Below are positions 51,021-62,764 of a stretch of 64,000 bases of DNA, one piece after another. Origin of the DNA: Acanthornis magna (Eukaryota > Chordata > Aves > Passeriformes > Acanthizidae); assembly GCA_036785705.1 (NCBI GenBank), contig JAWUZG010000136.1, forward strand, positions 2,542,001-2,606,000, read 5' to 3'. The notes below the pieces were generated by a model that saw only the letters and a program-made list of their open reading frames with translations, ran no database searches and was not told the DNA's origin. The stretch's first letter is position 1; the number at the start of each line of letters is the position of its first letter. A program made the position numbers and the translations under genes.

Positions 51021-53179
51021 ACAATACAGCTTAATAATTTCCTCCTTACTTAAATCTCATTTCTAGATAGCTTTCCATCAGCCTCATCCTCCCAGATCAA
51101 GTTGGAGGTGGGTGCTGTGTTCTCCAGTTGAACATAAACCATTGCCTACTCACAAAGGAGGACAATATTCTTTCTTCTTGAAAGGTTTAGATTTGTGGCG
51201 ATGAATAGCTGCTTTACAAAGGAGAAATAGCTAATTGTCAGAAATAATCTGAGCTTTTACAGATCCAACAGAGCAGGAATTGAGCCTAACTTCAAGCTGC
51301 CTTCCCGTCTCACAGGAGCACTAACCATCTTTATCCTTCTCTCCAACCTCCATGTGCGGAGATCCCTCCTCAGCATATCCCAGGGCTTCTCTCTCCTCAT
51401 AGCCACAAAATTTATCCTAATGTTGGCTGCTGCTGGGATTCAGCAATGGGTGAAGGAAAGTCAGCAGGTTCAAGCCATTGTGCTTGAGGACAGCAACAGA
51501 TGAGAAGTTTGGATGAATTAATTAGCTGCATCGGCCACTGTGGACTACACCTGCTCAAAATGAAGAAATTAAGATGGGAGGCAATCTGTGAGAGGGGAGT
51601 TACCCAGTTTGAACATGGAATGGGCAAAGTGTGAACAGACTCTTTATAAAAGTGCTATTTGCAAGCTCCCAGTGCAACCTACTGGTGTTTCCCACTGGTG
51701 TTTTTTTCCCACTGGTGTCCACAGCGGCTGAACTGGGTGAATTCAGGTACAGGAGCAGCCCCCTGAGGGACCCCACTGTGTGTTTTTGCCTCCAGGAAAA
51801 TTAAATCCATCTTGCTCCAGAAACGAGAGGCATGCAAATTCAGAATGATGTCAGGATTATCATATACCAGAAGGGAGTCTGAAAGACCATTAAAGAAAAA
51901 ATTATTTCACTGGAGATCCATCCCTATGGAAACAGACATTTTTGCTCTTACCTCTGGAATATCCTTCTGAAAACATGTGTGCTCTGAGTCCAAACAAGAA
52001 AGATGACGTAGGTTACCATGGCTGCAAAAATCTACAATTTATTATTTATCCCATATTAACACCTGGGGGTTTGATTTGGGGATGTATCACGTGGTTTTGG
52101 AATTGAGTGCACATTCTCTAGAATAAAGAGAGCCTCAAGAAGAGGGACAGACTTGTCCAGAACCACCAGGGAAACACCTGCTGGCACTTCAGGAGGTGTG
52201 CAGGACCTGTTGTAGGGAACTGTGGGGGAAGCAAACAAAGAAAACACATGCTTGTGATGACAACACAGTAGTGGGTGAAAATATGGAAATTCTGTGCTTT
52301 CAAATAAAGGATAAGTCACAGAATAGAGAGAGTCACATAGGGAAAACAAAGACTTGTATCTCATTTGGGTGGCAAGAAGGCAATCAAGGCCACAGGGATC
52401 ATAATTGCAACAGAAATACTGCAGGACTCAGAAATAGAAGTGGTGGAGTATCATTTGCTTTCATTCAGATTTTTGCCTTAAATAATTCCAATATCCTAGG
52501 CATGCTGGAAATTTGGGAGCAGAAAGGCATTCCAAAGCCAGGCGACAAAGATCATGAGCAAGCAAGCAGATTTTGGCAGGCTGGGGTGAGGGAATAAAGC
52601 CACATGCTAAAGCAACCTCGGATTTAAACCAACATTACCTGCACAAGCAGCATCCAGCCAGGATGACAACACTTAATAAAATATGTTGTGTGAGAAATCC
52701 CACAGAAAACAACAGCTGGAAATGCAGCTGGAACTTTAACAACCCATCTTCAGGTGAGAAAAAAAAAAAACATTTTAGGCCATAAGCCAAGCAATCCATG
52801 ATTAACACAAAGGGATGGCTGGAGAACCTGAAAGAGAAGATATATCCCTTTAGTTTTACAGGATTTAGCCCAAGAGTATTCAGCTGAAGAAACTGTACCA
52901 CAGCTTGGTCTCAGTAAAGTCTAACACACTCCCAGGGGAGTACACAAAGTACAACAAATCCACAGGACTTACATTCAACTTCAAAAACAGAAGAAAGAAA
53001 GAAAAAGCACTTAAAACGCAGTTCAGGTTACATAAAAGAATAAAAACTTTATGGGTGGCACTTGACAGAGTTGGCACATATCAGGTGTGAACACAAGGTG
53101 TGGCCTAGAAACAAAGCAAAAAATGTTATTATACATGAGAAGGTATCAGTCAAAAACAAAGGTATCCAAAGAAGAAACA
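51021..53179. other. Unique or very old repeat DNA, no gene seen
   Basis: No gene is supported. The motif ACTGGTGT occurs three times at 51681-51718. The 133-codon frame at 52196-52597 is not recognisable. From about 52860 the A-rich sequence may be the diverged upstream part of the CR1 element that becomes recognisable near 53180, but I cannot show it. A CAGGTGAG splice-donor-like string at 52751-52758 has no supporting exon. Confidence 0.45.
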
Positions 53180-53368
53180 AGGAGCAGTCGAATTCTGGCA
53201 GATTAAATGTGAAAATACAATAGTGGAAGGCCCACAAAAGGAGCTGAAGTAACAAATGAAAGGAGTATTAAAAAAATTAAAAAATATGTTAAAACTAGCC
53301 TATTTCCTCAAATATATCAGAAACAGCACTAGTGCCACAAAGTCCACAGCATCAAATGATGGGAGGAC

Positions 53369-53688
53369 TTTCATGGTGTAACCCCAGCTGGTGACTCAGA
53401 ACCACACAGCTGCTCATTCACCCTCCCTCCCAGCAGGATGGCGAAAGGAACAGTGAGAAAACTCATGGGCTGAAGTAAAAACTGTTTCATGATTGAAACA
53501 AAATTAAATAAATTAAAATGCATTGTAATTTACAGGAAAAATAACAGAAAGAGAGAAAAATAAACAAAAAAAGAAATGAAACGTCTCAGTGTTTAGGATC
53601 AACAGTGTTTTCAGCATAAATCCAAAATACAGCCCCAATGATAGAGAAAATTAATCCTATCCCAGCCACAACCAGCGCAAGACTACAA
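53369..53688 (-). mobile_element. Decayed ERVL-type solo LTR inside CR1
   Basis: Read on the plus strand, the left end is the reverse complement of the family's 3' end: TCATGGTGTAACCCCAGCTG, GTGACTCAGAACCACACAGC, then CACCCTCCCTCCCAGCAGGA and GTGAGAAAACTCATGGGCTG. The right end (about 53590-53688) is the reverse complement of the 5' end: GGCTGGGATAGGATTAATTT and TTTTGGATTTATGCTGAAAA on the minus strand. Much of the LTR middle is missing or unrecognisable, since the copy is about 320 bases long. It is the same family as 44166-44760. No target duplication is clear. A minus-strand open frame (53586-53891) ends in a membrane-like stretch that is simply the translated LTR 5' end. Confidence 0.75.
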
Positions 53689-54611
53689 ATGTAAAATTCA
53701 GGAAAGAGCATGAAACTAAAGTAATTCTTTTTATTAGTATTCACTGCAGAACAAGGTGCAAAGATTTCAATATTCTCACTCTTATCATTCTGCAACTTTT
53801 GAAGTGTCTTCAAAAGATGTAATGGATAGATCGGCAAAGTGAATGGTAACAAATCTCTACAATTGCTAGAGGTAACCACCATGAAACGCACAAAAAATTA
53901 TAGCTATTCACCAAGAAATCCTAAGAAAATTCAAGGGTGAACAAGGTGTTTTTCTACAAATACTAGAGTGTAGTCTCTTCCTTTTTACTAGAGGACTAAA
54001 AAAAAAAAAAAATAGCAAAAGCAACCTAAAAGAAAAACAAAATTGAAAAAGTTTTTAAGTACCACTGAAGGAATAAGCCAAATTACTGGAAAATGTAGGA
54101 AGGAATAGGTCAAGTGTACCTCTGTTTAAATGTGATACTCTTTGAAACAGTCACTGTGGCATTTGCAAATTGAAGTTCTGCCCTACAAACCTTTAGGAGT
54201 TTCTTAAATGGGATTAACAAATTTGCAGATAACAAAAGGTCTGGTGGATGCAGTATTTTTGGATTTCAAAACGCTTTTTGAGGAGGCACTCATCAAATGC
54301 CTTTAATGAAACACAGCAACCAGAACTGAGACAGAAGGTCCCAGCAGGGATGAATTATTGAATAAAAGACAAACACAGTAGATAGGAGTAAGTGGTGGTC
54401 TCAAGTGGAGTTCTGCAGGGTCATGTTTAAACTGGTGTTATTTAGCTTGCTTGTGAAGAACAGAAAAGAAGAAAGTAGTGACATGATGAAATTTCCAATC
54501 AGAGTTATTTAAAGGATGGGGACTGTGACAGAATTCCAGAAGAACTTTGTAAGACAAAGAAATGCAATAATAGACTGGCAGGTGAAATCCAATTCAGATA
54601 AATGCTAAATG

Positions 54612-54617
54612 ATGTTC
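54612..54617. repeat. Target-site duplication, left copy
   Basis: ATGTTC directly precedes the solo LTR and is repeated exactly after it at 55090-55095. Removing the LTR and one copy restores continuous CR1 sequence. Confidence 0.9.
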
Positions 54618-54692
54618 TGTTGTAGACGAAAACGAAAGAAGACGACGACGAGACAAAGGGTGGTGGGAGGATTGCTCCTTCCCAAGCTCTCC

Positions 54693-54698
54693 TTTATT
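54693..54698 (-). terminator. LTR polyadenylation signal
   Basis: TTTATT on the plus strand is AATAAA on the LTR's sense strand, correctly placed downstream of the TATA-like box and about 75 bases before the LTR end. Confidence 0.7.
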
Positions 54699-54804
54699 GA
54701 GGTAGAGGGTTCGTGGTGGTCGGGAGGGAGAGCAGGGGAAGGAGGGCCATGTCTGCAGCGTTGGTGTAGCGACAAAATGGCCCCGACTGCCTGAGAGCAG
54801 CTGG

Positions 54805-54811
54805 TTAAATA
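54805..54811 (-). promoter_or_regulatory. LTR TATA-like box
   Basis: TTAAATA on the plus strand reads TATTTAA on the sense strand of the LTR, with inverted CCAAT motifs 15 to 100 bases upstream. If active, transcription would run leftward into the CR1 relict. Confidence 0.55.
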
Positions 54812-55089
54812 GGGAAAGGAACAGCCAATGAGGAAAGAGGGAGAGGGCGGTGCAAGCATACGCGAACCAATCAGTGCATAAAGGGGAGGGGTACAATTCA
54901 AAAGGGCCAATGGCACAACCAACAGCCAAGAAGGTTCAGGAAGGAGGGATGGGTCTTGAGCTCTGGCCATGCCTTATGCCCACAAGCCAGGGGTGGGCCT
55001 GGAAGCTTCTACCCCAAAGGTCCTCCCACGGCAGGCGGAGCCGGGCCGGGAGGCGGGAGCAGCCTGGGGCAGACCCTCTCACCTCAACA

Positions 55090-55095
55090 ATGTTC
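55090..55095. repeat. Target-site duplication, right copy
   Basis: ATGTTC, identical to 54612-54617, directly follows the LTR's CAACA end. Confidence 0.9.
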
Positions 55096-55550
55096 ATGGA
55101 GGAAAACCAGACTTGGCTGTACAAAAAATAACCAATTTCCTTGCAAGCAACAGCTGAGTGCTTAGCAGAATTTAAGAAATCAAGTTCAATTAAGGAGTGG
55201 GAGTGGACTTGAGGGGAAGCAGAGAGTCTGTTTCATGGACAGCCTGGAAACTTTATACTGCTCCAGTTCTCTCAGCTTGGGAAGGATGTAACAGACCTAT
55301 ACACAGTCCAGAGAAGAATAAGAAGCATAATTATAGGTCTGAAATGGTTTTCATCTGAGGAATTAAGATTTGTAAAGAATAAACTAGGATTCCTCAGTGA
55401 CACAAAAATGAAGTGAAAAATAAAACAAAAGTATTCAAGTTTGGAAGAATTCTCTGACTTCTCATTGGCTATTCTTCCCTTTCTGTACCAATCTCCCAAG
55501 GACTACTGCCAGGGTTGCTGGATTAGATGAGCCTTCTGCCTGACCTCTGA

Positions 55551-57163
55551 AGTCCTAATTACATAGTGCACCAACTCCCAAATTAAACCCACTGCTTCAC
55601 ATTGCCACCAGTGACTGACATCAGCAGATTACCAGTAGCTCATGATTTGATATTTGCTACTGAAACAAGAAAAGATTGAGATCAGACTGTCGAAAAGGAT
55701 ATTGCAGGTTAAAAATAAACAACAACCCATGGAATATGTGCCCCTGTTCTGAGCACAGAGTGAGCAGGCAGCAGTATTTGGTGTAAGAAGGGCATTGCCA
55801 ATGCACTGTTGCCTGGTATAGTAACAAGTTTTGTATTTGTCAGCCCTCACTCAGCTTTTACAGCTGCTTTGTGAGACCTGCCTAAGGTGCTGGAACGTAC
55901 TCTTTGCTGAAATAAAAAATAAATAAAGAAGAAAAAGCTTTTTCTGCAAGGGCAGCAGCTTGCAGCAATAACTCTGGCATCTAAATTACACTCAGAGTTG
56001 TATTACAGCTCATCTTACTAATTTCTACCTGATACTGTGGCCCTTTGTTTTAAACAGTGGTGATGGCTTTGGCTGTCAGTAGAAGAAATATACAAGTCAG
56101 GAGGCTTTCTGCATTCCCAGATGTCTTTTCCTTGATAAATGGAAGGGGGACAGGTAACATCATGTGATTTTTCCACTTAATCCTTTAAAAAGCCAGGCTG
56201 CATGTTGTACCTGCAGAGCAATGACACCTCCCACCTTGAGAAATCTGCAAATTACTTCCAAAGATGTCAGGCACTGGCATTTCCTCCTCAGTGATGGAAA
56301 TATTGGGCTCTAGGATAAAGAATGGAATAATACTAACACTAATAATACTAAAAATAATAAATAACCCCTTCATATGCCTTTGTGGTCTTTCACAGAAAGT
56401 TCAGCCCCATTCTGGCTCCCTATCAGGGATCAGCTTAGCCCAGGTGACATCATGGTAAGAACGTGTGTCAGAAGTTTCCTCCTTGCTATCCATCTCCACA
56501 GTCTGCGGGTTTTCATGTGATTTTAAGCTACCACAGGTTTTCTCCAGGCTTTGCAGATCTCACACACATTGCAGGTACCTCGAGGGCACACAGAGCTCCT
56601 CCTCCAGAACCCTACTGCAGTTCTGCAGCGCTGGTACAGGATGAGAGCAATAAAAATTATTTCCATTTCAACCAAAGTGCTGGGAAACTTCTCCTTCCTT
56701 TCAAAATACTTGTCTCTTCCTATTTCTCTCCTTTCCAAAAGCCCTCCAGTGGATGTGTTAGCAAAGCAAAGTAGCAGCAGGGAGCCTTTGAACCAGTTAC
56801 AAAACCCATTTATCCTTAAAGCATTCTTTGCTGATGACACTGCTGTTTTTATTAATACATCAGAGTGCTGGCTGTACCCATGTTCCATTAATGACTGCTC
56901 ATAAAAGTGCTGTCCAGTGAGTGGAAAGAACACACCTAGAGGAAGCTGCGGTCAAATCAACAAAGTCAGCCTGACCTGTTACAAAAAGGAGACTCTTTCA
57001 CAGAATAAACACCGGGCATGAAGAGCAGATTGTTCTTCAAGGCAAACATCACACTCACAAGCGGTGGCAAAGAGATTTTTCTCTTGCCTGCAGAAGTCTT
57101 TCAGTGCCTGAGAATAAACCACCCACACCAGCTTAGCTGTCACCTGAGCCAGCTGTGCAACCT
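55551..57163. other. Unique non-coding DNA, no gene seen
   Basis: No gene is supported. The 136- and 117-codon frames at 56523-56933 lie on opposite strands over the same bases and have no recognisable domain. Confidence 0.5.
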
Positions 57164-57269
57164 GGGGAAGGAAGGAAGGAGGGAAGGAAGGAAGGAAGGA
57201 AGGAAGGAAGGAAGGAAGGAAGGAAGGAAGGAAGGAAGGAAGGAAGGAAGGAAGGAAGGAAGGGAGGAA
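57164..57269 (+). repeat. (GGAA)n microsatellite
   Basis: It starts with imperfect GGAAGG/GGGAAG units. The stretch 57182-57263 is uninterrupted GGAA (about 20 units), and GGGAGG variants close it. Frames on both strands give GRKEGRKE or PSFLPSFL repeats, which are not proteins. GGAA is the core of ETS-factor sites. Confidence 0.95.
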
Positions 57270-57817
57270 AAGGTAGAGTTCCTTCCTCAGACAGGTGAGT
57301 GTCTGCAAGAACAAGGCACAGCTCTCTGCATGATCCAGGTTCAGCTCAAGATAGCTCGTGAGATCCTGGGGGGGAAATGTACAGACAGATCTGATAATTA
57401 ATAACTATTCCCTGGCAGCAGACAGGTCACAAGGAATTAATTTCAATTCTATCCCTGCCGTGACTATGCACTAATCGCCTGTCTCACAGACTCCCTGGCA
57501 GCCTTTATTTAGTGTTGCCTTGGATAAGTGAGCCTCCATCTCCTCACCTTTAGCCAGGCTGAGTAGAATCCAACTCTGTAAATCATCTTGTGAACAGCTC
57601 GTGGAATAAATGGGTCACAATTCATTCTGCTGAGGTTCTTTTGAGAGCATCTTTGTGTCTTTGTCCATGAATAATGAGAAACAGCCGAGCCACAGGTGGG
57701 CCTGGATGAAAATGCTTTAAATGAGCAGAGGTCACTGTGTCTAAATCCTCTCAGTGCTGCTGCCCGGACGTTGGATGGAGCAGGCAAGAACACAGGTTTT
57801 AATAAGTGTGGAAGAAA
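57270..57817. other. Unique non-coding DNA, no gene seen
   Basis: No gene, RNA gene or repeat was recognised. Confidence 0.5.
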
Positions 57818-58040
57818 TCAGAATCGTAGAACGGCTTGGGTTGGAAGGGACTTTCAAGCCCAACTCATTCCACCCCTGCTGTGGGCAGGGACACCTTCCA
57901 CCATTCCAGGGTGCTCCAAGCCCCATCCAGCCTGGCCTTGGACACTTCCAGGGATCCAGGGGCAACCACAGCTTCTCTGGGTAACCTGTTCCAGTGCCCC
58001 ATCACCACAAAGAGGTGGTGGGAGCAGCTTCTTTCCACCT
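57818..58040 (-). mobile_element. CR1 LINE 3' end, relatively young
   Basis: The plus strand begins ATCAGAATCGTAGAACGGCT and continues TGGGTTGGAAGGGACTTTCA, CCTGCTGTGGGCAGGGACAC, GCCCCATCCAGCCTGGCCTT, GGACACTTCCAGGGATCCAG and TTCTCTGGGTAACCTGTTCC. This is nearly the textbook avian CR1 3' end in reverse complement, with few differences, so it is the youngest-looking LINE in the window. It is 5' truncated to about 220 bases. Several overlapping frames on both strands (57696-58252) are shadows of it. Confidence 0.95.
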
Positions 58041-61000
58041 TAGGAAAAGAAAACACAAAACTCATGGAGTGTGGGGTTTTCCAGGACATGAGCCTTCTAA
58101 AGAAGCTCACAATGTCTCGGTGTAGTGCTTTCAGAAACCACACAGCTTTCCTGGGTTCAAACATTGGACTTTTATCCAAATCTCAATGGAAAGTTAATAT
58201 CAGGGAGAACAAAAAAGAAAAAAAAATCCTATGTTACAAAACCTGTTTCTAGAACTGGGGCTGCTAAAAGGTCTGCTGTGGAAATCCTGCTCCTCCTAAA
58301 GGCTTCATTCATGTTACCACATTTATGGACATGCAGAACTAACAGGCTCTTAAAGGAGTTTTTTAGGTGTTAATTAACAGCATTTATTTTGTGTTTGCAT
58401 AAGCAAACTGCTATTTCCACTTTGAGATCAAAAGAAGGAAATGTTAAAAATAATCCACCCTGTTTGTCTCTGGAACAGAACTGTCACCAAATAACCTGGC
58501 AATGAAGGCATTGCTTTCATATGGAAGTTACACTTCGAATGAGGTATGGCCTAGAACACGGCTGAAAAGACTTTTAGACAAAGGAAAAAAGGGTTAAAGA
58601 AGAAAATTAATCAGGAAATTCTAAATTCTTCCATGACATCCTTCAGCTACAACTGTAAATAATATACACCTAAAGTGGGAAGTCTAAAAATTCTTATAAA
58701 TGGCCTAACACATCTGCCATTGAAGTCACTGAAATCAGTGAGGAAAATCCAAGCATAGATGAAATCTTGTTCTTAGCTCAACTCAAATATAGGATTTATC
58801 CTTCAGTTTCTCCCTGTCAGAAACAGGAACTGATTCTGGTATGGCTAATGCTTTGCCCTTGTGCTTTTAAGGCTCGGTTAATGGCTTAGGAGTAGTAAAA
58901 AGACTAAAAATAGCATTTTACATCTGGTTGATATTCATTGCTGTAATAATACTCTAACTCAGATCTGGTCTGTGGCTAGAATGAAAATGGTAAGGAGTTC
59001 TGAGCAGCAGCCATTATCCTTCAGCACTTATATTTGCATTTATTGATGTACACAAAGCCATCAGGTGTTCCATTCAAATACGCTATTTAAACATTTCTAA
59101 CTTAATAACTGATGTCATTGTCCCTACCTACTTGGGTGGAGTTCCAGATATTTAGTCTCATTTTCCTTTTAAGATAGTAATAATGTGCTTATATTTCAAG
59201 CTGATAAATAGTAATTTACATTAGTTGTTTGAGAGACTCTGAAGAGCCCGACTGTTTTTTGCCTTAATTTTTTAGTTAGTTTGTTTGTTTTCTACTTTCT
59301 AGGAATCAGATATTTTCAGTAACTGGCACCACCAGCCAGGCCCTGACACTTCTGTGTTAAGGTTAAGGAGTAACACAGATCCCAGTCTGTCATTACTTTC
59401 TTATATTAATTTCACAGCCCATATTTGCATCAGACTTGACTCACTGGACTAAATCAGGTGAGGAACTAGCCTTTGAAAAATTACTGCCTCAAAGCATCAT
59501 ACAGTGTCAGGAAGTAATGACATGGATATAGACTTTGTTTTTGGAGAAATAAATATGATGAAACACCCTCATTCTGTATGACCTACAGGAGAAATTCAGC
59601 CTGGCAAAATTGCTTCCAGTTGCTTGTTTCCTAAACACAGCGTTTTTTCAAAAATAAAGAGAAGGATTTATATTTTTTTTCTTCCTTAATAATTTAAATG
59701 ATGGCTTTCTCCCTAGAAGTTTCAGCACTGGAATGGGAAAGAATGAGAGAAAAATCAAAGGCAATGGGTCATCTTGGAGGTTATCGTCAATAATTCATTA
59801 GGCTCTGTGGTGGAGTTCTGACCTCTTATGAATACCATTTATTTCATCTTGTAATTTTATTAAACCCAGCTGGGAAGTTCTCAATGTACCTCAGGACCTT
59901 TATCTTTGGTGAATATTAGTATTGCATGTATAATGTATATTATTTGCAGTATAATTATGCAGGTGAACTATTAACAGCCAATATGCTATTTGTTGGAATT
60001 TCATTATCCATTTCCCTTTTTTGCTTAATTTTTTTAACATTGCAAATGATACAAGAAGGTAGCTGGCAGCATCTACCCTGCTGGCAGTGGTGCCTGGGTC
60101 TTAGAAACATTAATTTGGCCAAGCTGGAAGAGCTGGGCTCTTCTGTACCTGGCTGTGCTTAAATTATGGTCACCTGTATTTTCAAAATTGAAATCTTTTA
60201 TAATTGAAATTCAGCTGTAATTCCCCAAAACAGATTGGGAACACTTACTTTGTGCAAGTAGAAACAGCAGTCAGACTGGCATTACTGTACCTGGCTGTGA
60301 AAATAGAAACTCAAAGATTCTTAATCTGAATGTACAGAAATCTCCCCATAATAATTAAATAATTAAACCTTGTTGCAACCATGACTGTGGAGCATCAACA
60401 TACCAGAAATGCACAGAATCAAATATTGGCCAATTGCCCCCATTTCAGCTAAAACTGATGCTCTGTGGCATTAGCAGCGTGGCATAAGAGAGTGTATGAA
60501 GGCTTCAAACTTCAGACAAACCCATAATAATACATCTCTGCAGGCACAGCTTATCTCCAAACTGAATCCTGCCTTGATTCTCAGTTTAAAAAAAAAAAAA
60601 TTAAAAAAACAAAGCCATAAACCCAGCTCATGGCTACTTTGTTTGTACTGATAACTTTCCATGACACTCACATGTAGGAGATGACTCACTGTGTAAATTA
60701 AGATAACAGTTTATTTTGGAAACCAAATCAAAGTATCCTCAGAAGTGGCTTCCTTTCTAATAAAAGGGTTCTGTTTATATAATAGGTGTAATTTCTGCTG
60801 CAAAAAACTGTCGGAAAGGCCACTCTCTATTGAGGTCTATAATAATCATCAGGTCTACACAAGGTGTCAAAGAACTGTGTTCTTTTGACCTGGTGCATTC
60901 TTTGGGGTTTAGTGTCAGATATTGGAAACAAAGAAGTTTTTGTTAGAATCTGTTCACTCAGTGAAATTTTAAGACCGGCCAAATCTATTTCTCTAAAACC

Positions 61001-62664
61001 AGCCCCAAGAACTTCCCTTTGCGGTCAGAGCTAATCAGGGGAGAAAGGTTTGGCCTCAAAGAGAACACAATCAACAAAAGACTGCAGGCAGTTTTAATGA
61101 AAGCCTAAGAGTCACTAATGAGGCACTAACCACACTAAGAAACAATAAACAAAGTCATCTGCCCTTAGGTCAACACAATCTTCCCCAAATGAAAGATTTT
61201 CTTTGCACTTTTCAAACATGTATCTAATAAATACAAATGTCAAAATCCATGATGGAGAAGTGTTATAAAACCCTTAAATGTGAGCAGCACCAATATAAGT
61301 TAACGGATATACGTATAGAGCCCTGTAATCAAATTTGAAAGCAAAACCTAAAAGTTAGTGATGTTTAATTCCTATACATTGTTTTCTCTGTCACTGAGAT
61401 TACGATTTAAAATAATTTAATGGTCTTGATTTCCAAAGGATGGAAATGCATGGTGTGTCAGATTTTCAGGACATGAAAATCATAACTTTTATTCCTATTT
61501 TGATTAATGTCTGCACTATAAAACTTATCTGGTCAAATACACTTCAGAAAACCTGCTGACATATGCAGTGTCATATATAAAATATCACACACACGCGCAA
61601 TCATTACAACAAAATCCTTTTTTTTTCACCCTTATTTTTTAATTTTTCTATGGATATCTTTTGGGCTTGTTAAGTACCTGACTAAACTGTCTGTGAGAAA
61701 TTTTACCCTACACTAGCACCAGTCATTCCCAATTACCTAGACTGAATACTATTCTCCAAAACCAGTATTTCTGTATCATTTCAGAACCTAATTAAAAGGA
61801 GTTTCTGACAAAAAATTCCCAGGTCAGCAACAGCAGATTGGAGAAAAACTCTCTTGACCAGCCTTTGCAAAATGAAAACAATTGATCTGATTCACTTACT
61901 TCAAATACCATTTGCCTTATGTCTTTTCTTCCTCCAGCATCACAAGTGAAATCAATAGTGCTCCAGGTTTCCTGATTATTTTACAGAGGTAAAAAGTTCT
62001 CTGGTTTTGTTAGAAAAGTTTTATTTTGCAAACAACCACTCTTTATGGAATGTTCTTTCCAAAGATCAAGGAGGCAGCTATAGAAATTAAGCTCTCATCT
62101 CTGACCCAGTAATTGCAAGCTTACTATCTACTTTCTTCAGCTGTTAAAACAAACAAATAAACAAATACATTTTTTAAAAAAATATTCTAAAACCCCCCAG
62201 GAAAATCAACCAAAGAAACCCAAAAGCCCAAACAAGAAAAAAAAACTTTAGATGGTAATTCTGCTACCTAAGCATGTGAAAATTTTTTTCCAATTTTGGG
62301 CCACTGCTAATCAGGAATAATTCCCACTGATCCGGCAGGTACTAAAATTTCACCACAGCAGAAAACAAAATCTGACTCAACAGCCTGAGGAGGAGCTTCT
62401 GCTCTCCAAAACTCGAGTGACAACTCTGATTCCTACCTGTCACTCCCCAGGCAGCTGTAAATCTCAAAAGGAAAGACACTCCTGATGTCTAAAATCACAA
62501 GCCAAACAATATTAAGATGATAAAAAGCCGTTACCTTTAACGAAGGTCCTTCAGGTGCAAGTATAGGCAAAACGCACATGTGATACAGGACTTGGACAAT
62601 TTTATAAGTTTAACAAATTAGCATACTCAACAGAAAATATCTAATTAGAGAATCAGTTAATTAA
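58041..62664. other. Unique non-coding DNA, no gene seen
   Basis: No gene is supported. A pure A run is at about 60587-60599. An A/C-rich tract at 62140-62260 is the complement-strand counterpart of the G/T-rich tracts elsewhere. Frames are few and short. Confidence 0.55.
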
Positions 62665-62764
62665 GTAAGATTTAGTGGTGAATATGGAGTTGTTGGATTA
62701 ATGTTTGAAGTCAATGATCTTGGAGGTCTTTTCTAACTTTAGTGATGCTGTGATTTTGTGAGGT
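62665..62764 (+). mobile_element. CR1 LINE 3' tail
   Basis: AAGATTTAGTGGTGAATATG, GTTGTTGGATTAATG, TCAATGATCTTGGAGGTCTT and TTCTAACTTTAGTGATGCTG, ending in TGATTTTGTG, match the plus-strand CR1 end ('gatttagtggtg...ttggactcgatgatcttaaaggtcttttccaacc...attctatg'). The octamer-type tail has drifted. About 100 bases remain. Confidence 0.85.

Larger units (their letters stand above)
54618..55089 (-). mobile_element. Solo LTR, class II (ERVK-like), antisense in CR1
   Basis: On the plus strand the element runs from TGTTGTAGACG to CACCTCAACA, so it has the TG...CA ends and short inverted termini (TGTTG/CAACA) of an LTR. It is flanked by a perfect 6-bp duplication (ATGTTC). On the minus strand it carries a TATA-like TATTTAA (54805-54811) about 107 bases ahead of an AATAAA signal (54693-54698), and CCAAT-type motifs upstream (around 54823, 54864 and 54908). 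This fits U3-R-U5 read right to left. It is GC- and CpG-rich against AT-rich flanks, including a GACGACGACGAG run, which suggests limited methylation decay and so a fairly young insertion. A 6-bp duplication is usual for alpha/beta-like (class II) elements. There is no gag, pol or env. I do not know the family name. Confidence 0.85.
53180..55550 (+). mobile_element. Relict CR1 LINE, interrupted by two LTRs
   Basis: Blocks follow plus-strand CR1 order over more than 2 kb. At 53290-53345 is an AATATATCAGAAACAGCACT block ('tacatcagaagcagg'). At 53715-53755 GCATGAAACTAAAGTAATTC leads to TATTCACTGCAGAAC ('gagaagctaaatgaattctttgcatcggtcttcactgcagag'). At 54245-54290 is the reverse-transcriptase block GGTGGATGCAGTATTTTTGG, and at 54402-54425 GTGGAGTTCTGCAGGGTCAT. 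At 54580-54611 is GGTGAAATCCAATTCAGATA. After the second LTR come CAGTTCTCTCAGCTTGGG and CAGTCCAGAGAAGAATAAGA, and finally GATTAGATGAGCCTTCTGCC near the 3' end. The reading frame is destroyed by many changes. LTR insertions at 53369-53688 and 54618-55089 split it. The 5' edge is uncertain. Confidence 0.7.

Noticed and set aside
52010..52027. GTTACCATGGCTGCAA resembling an RFX X-box
   Set aside because: Only one half-site fits well; a single imperfect motif is not enough.
52196..52758. A 133-codon frame followed by a CAGGTGAG splice-donor-like string
   Set aside because: The frame ends at 52597, well before the donor-like string, and nothing recognisable is encoded. Donor-like strings are frequent by chance.
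53586..53891. A 101-codon minus-strand frame ending in a convincing membrane segment and short tail
   Set aside because: The membrane-like part is the translated 5' end of the ERVL-type LTR (the block around GGCTGGGATAGGATTAATTT on the minus strand), and the rest runs antisense through CR1 sequence. It is not a gene.
54618..55152. Alternative right end of the solo LTR at AAGCAACA (55152)
   Set aside because: It gives no target duplication. Ending at 55089 gives an exact 6-bp duplication and restores the CR1 sequence.
56979..57401. Frames with SFLP or GRKE repeats
   Set aside because: They translate the GGAA array on both strands.
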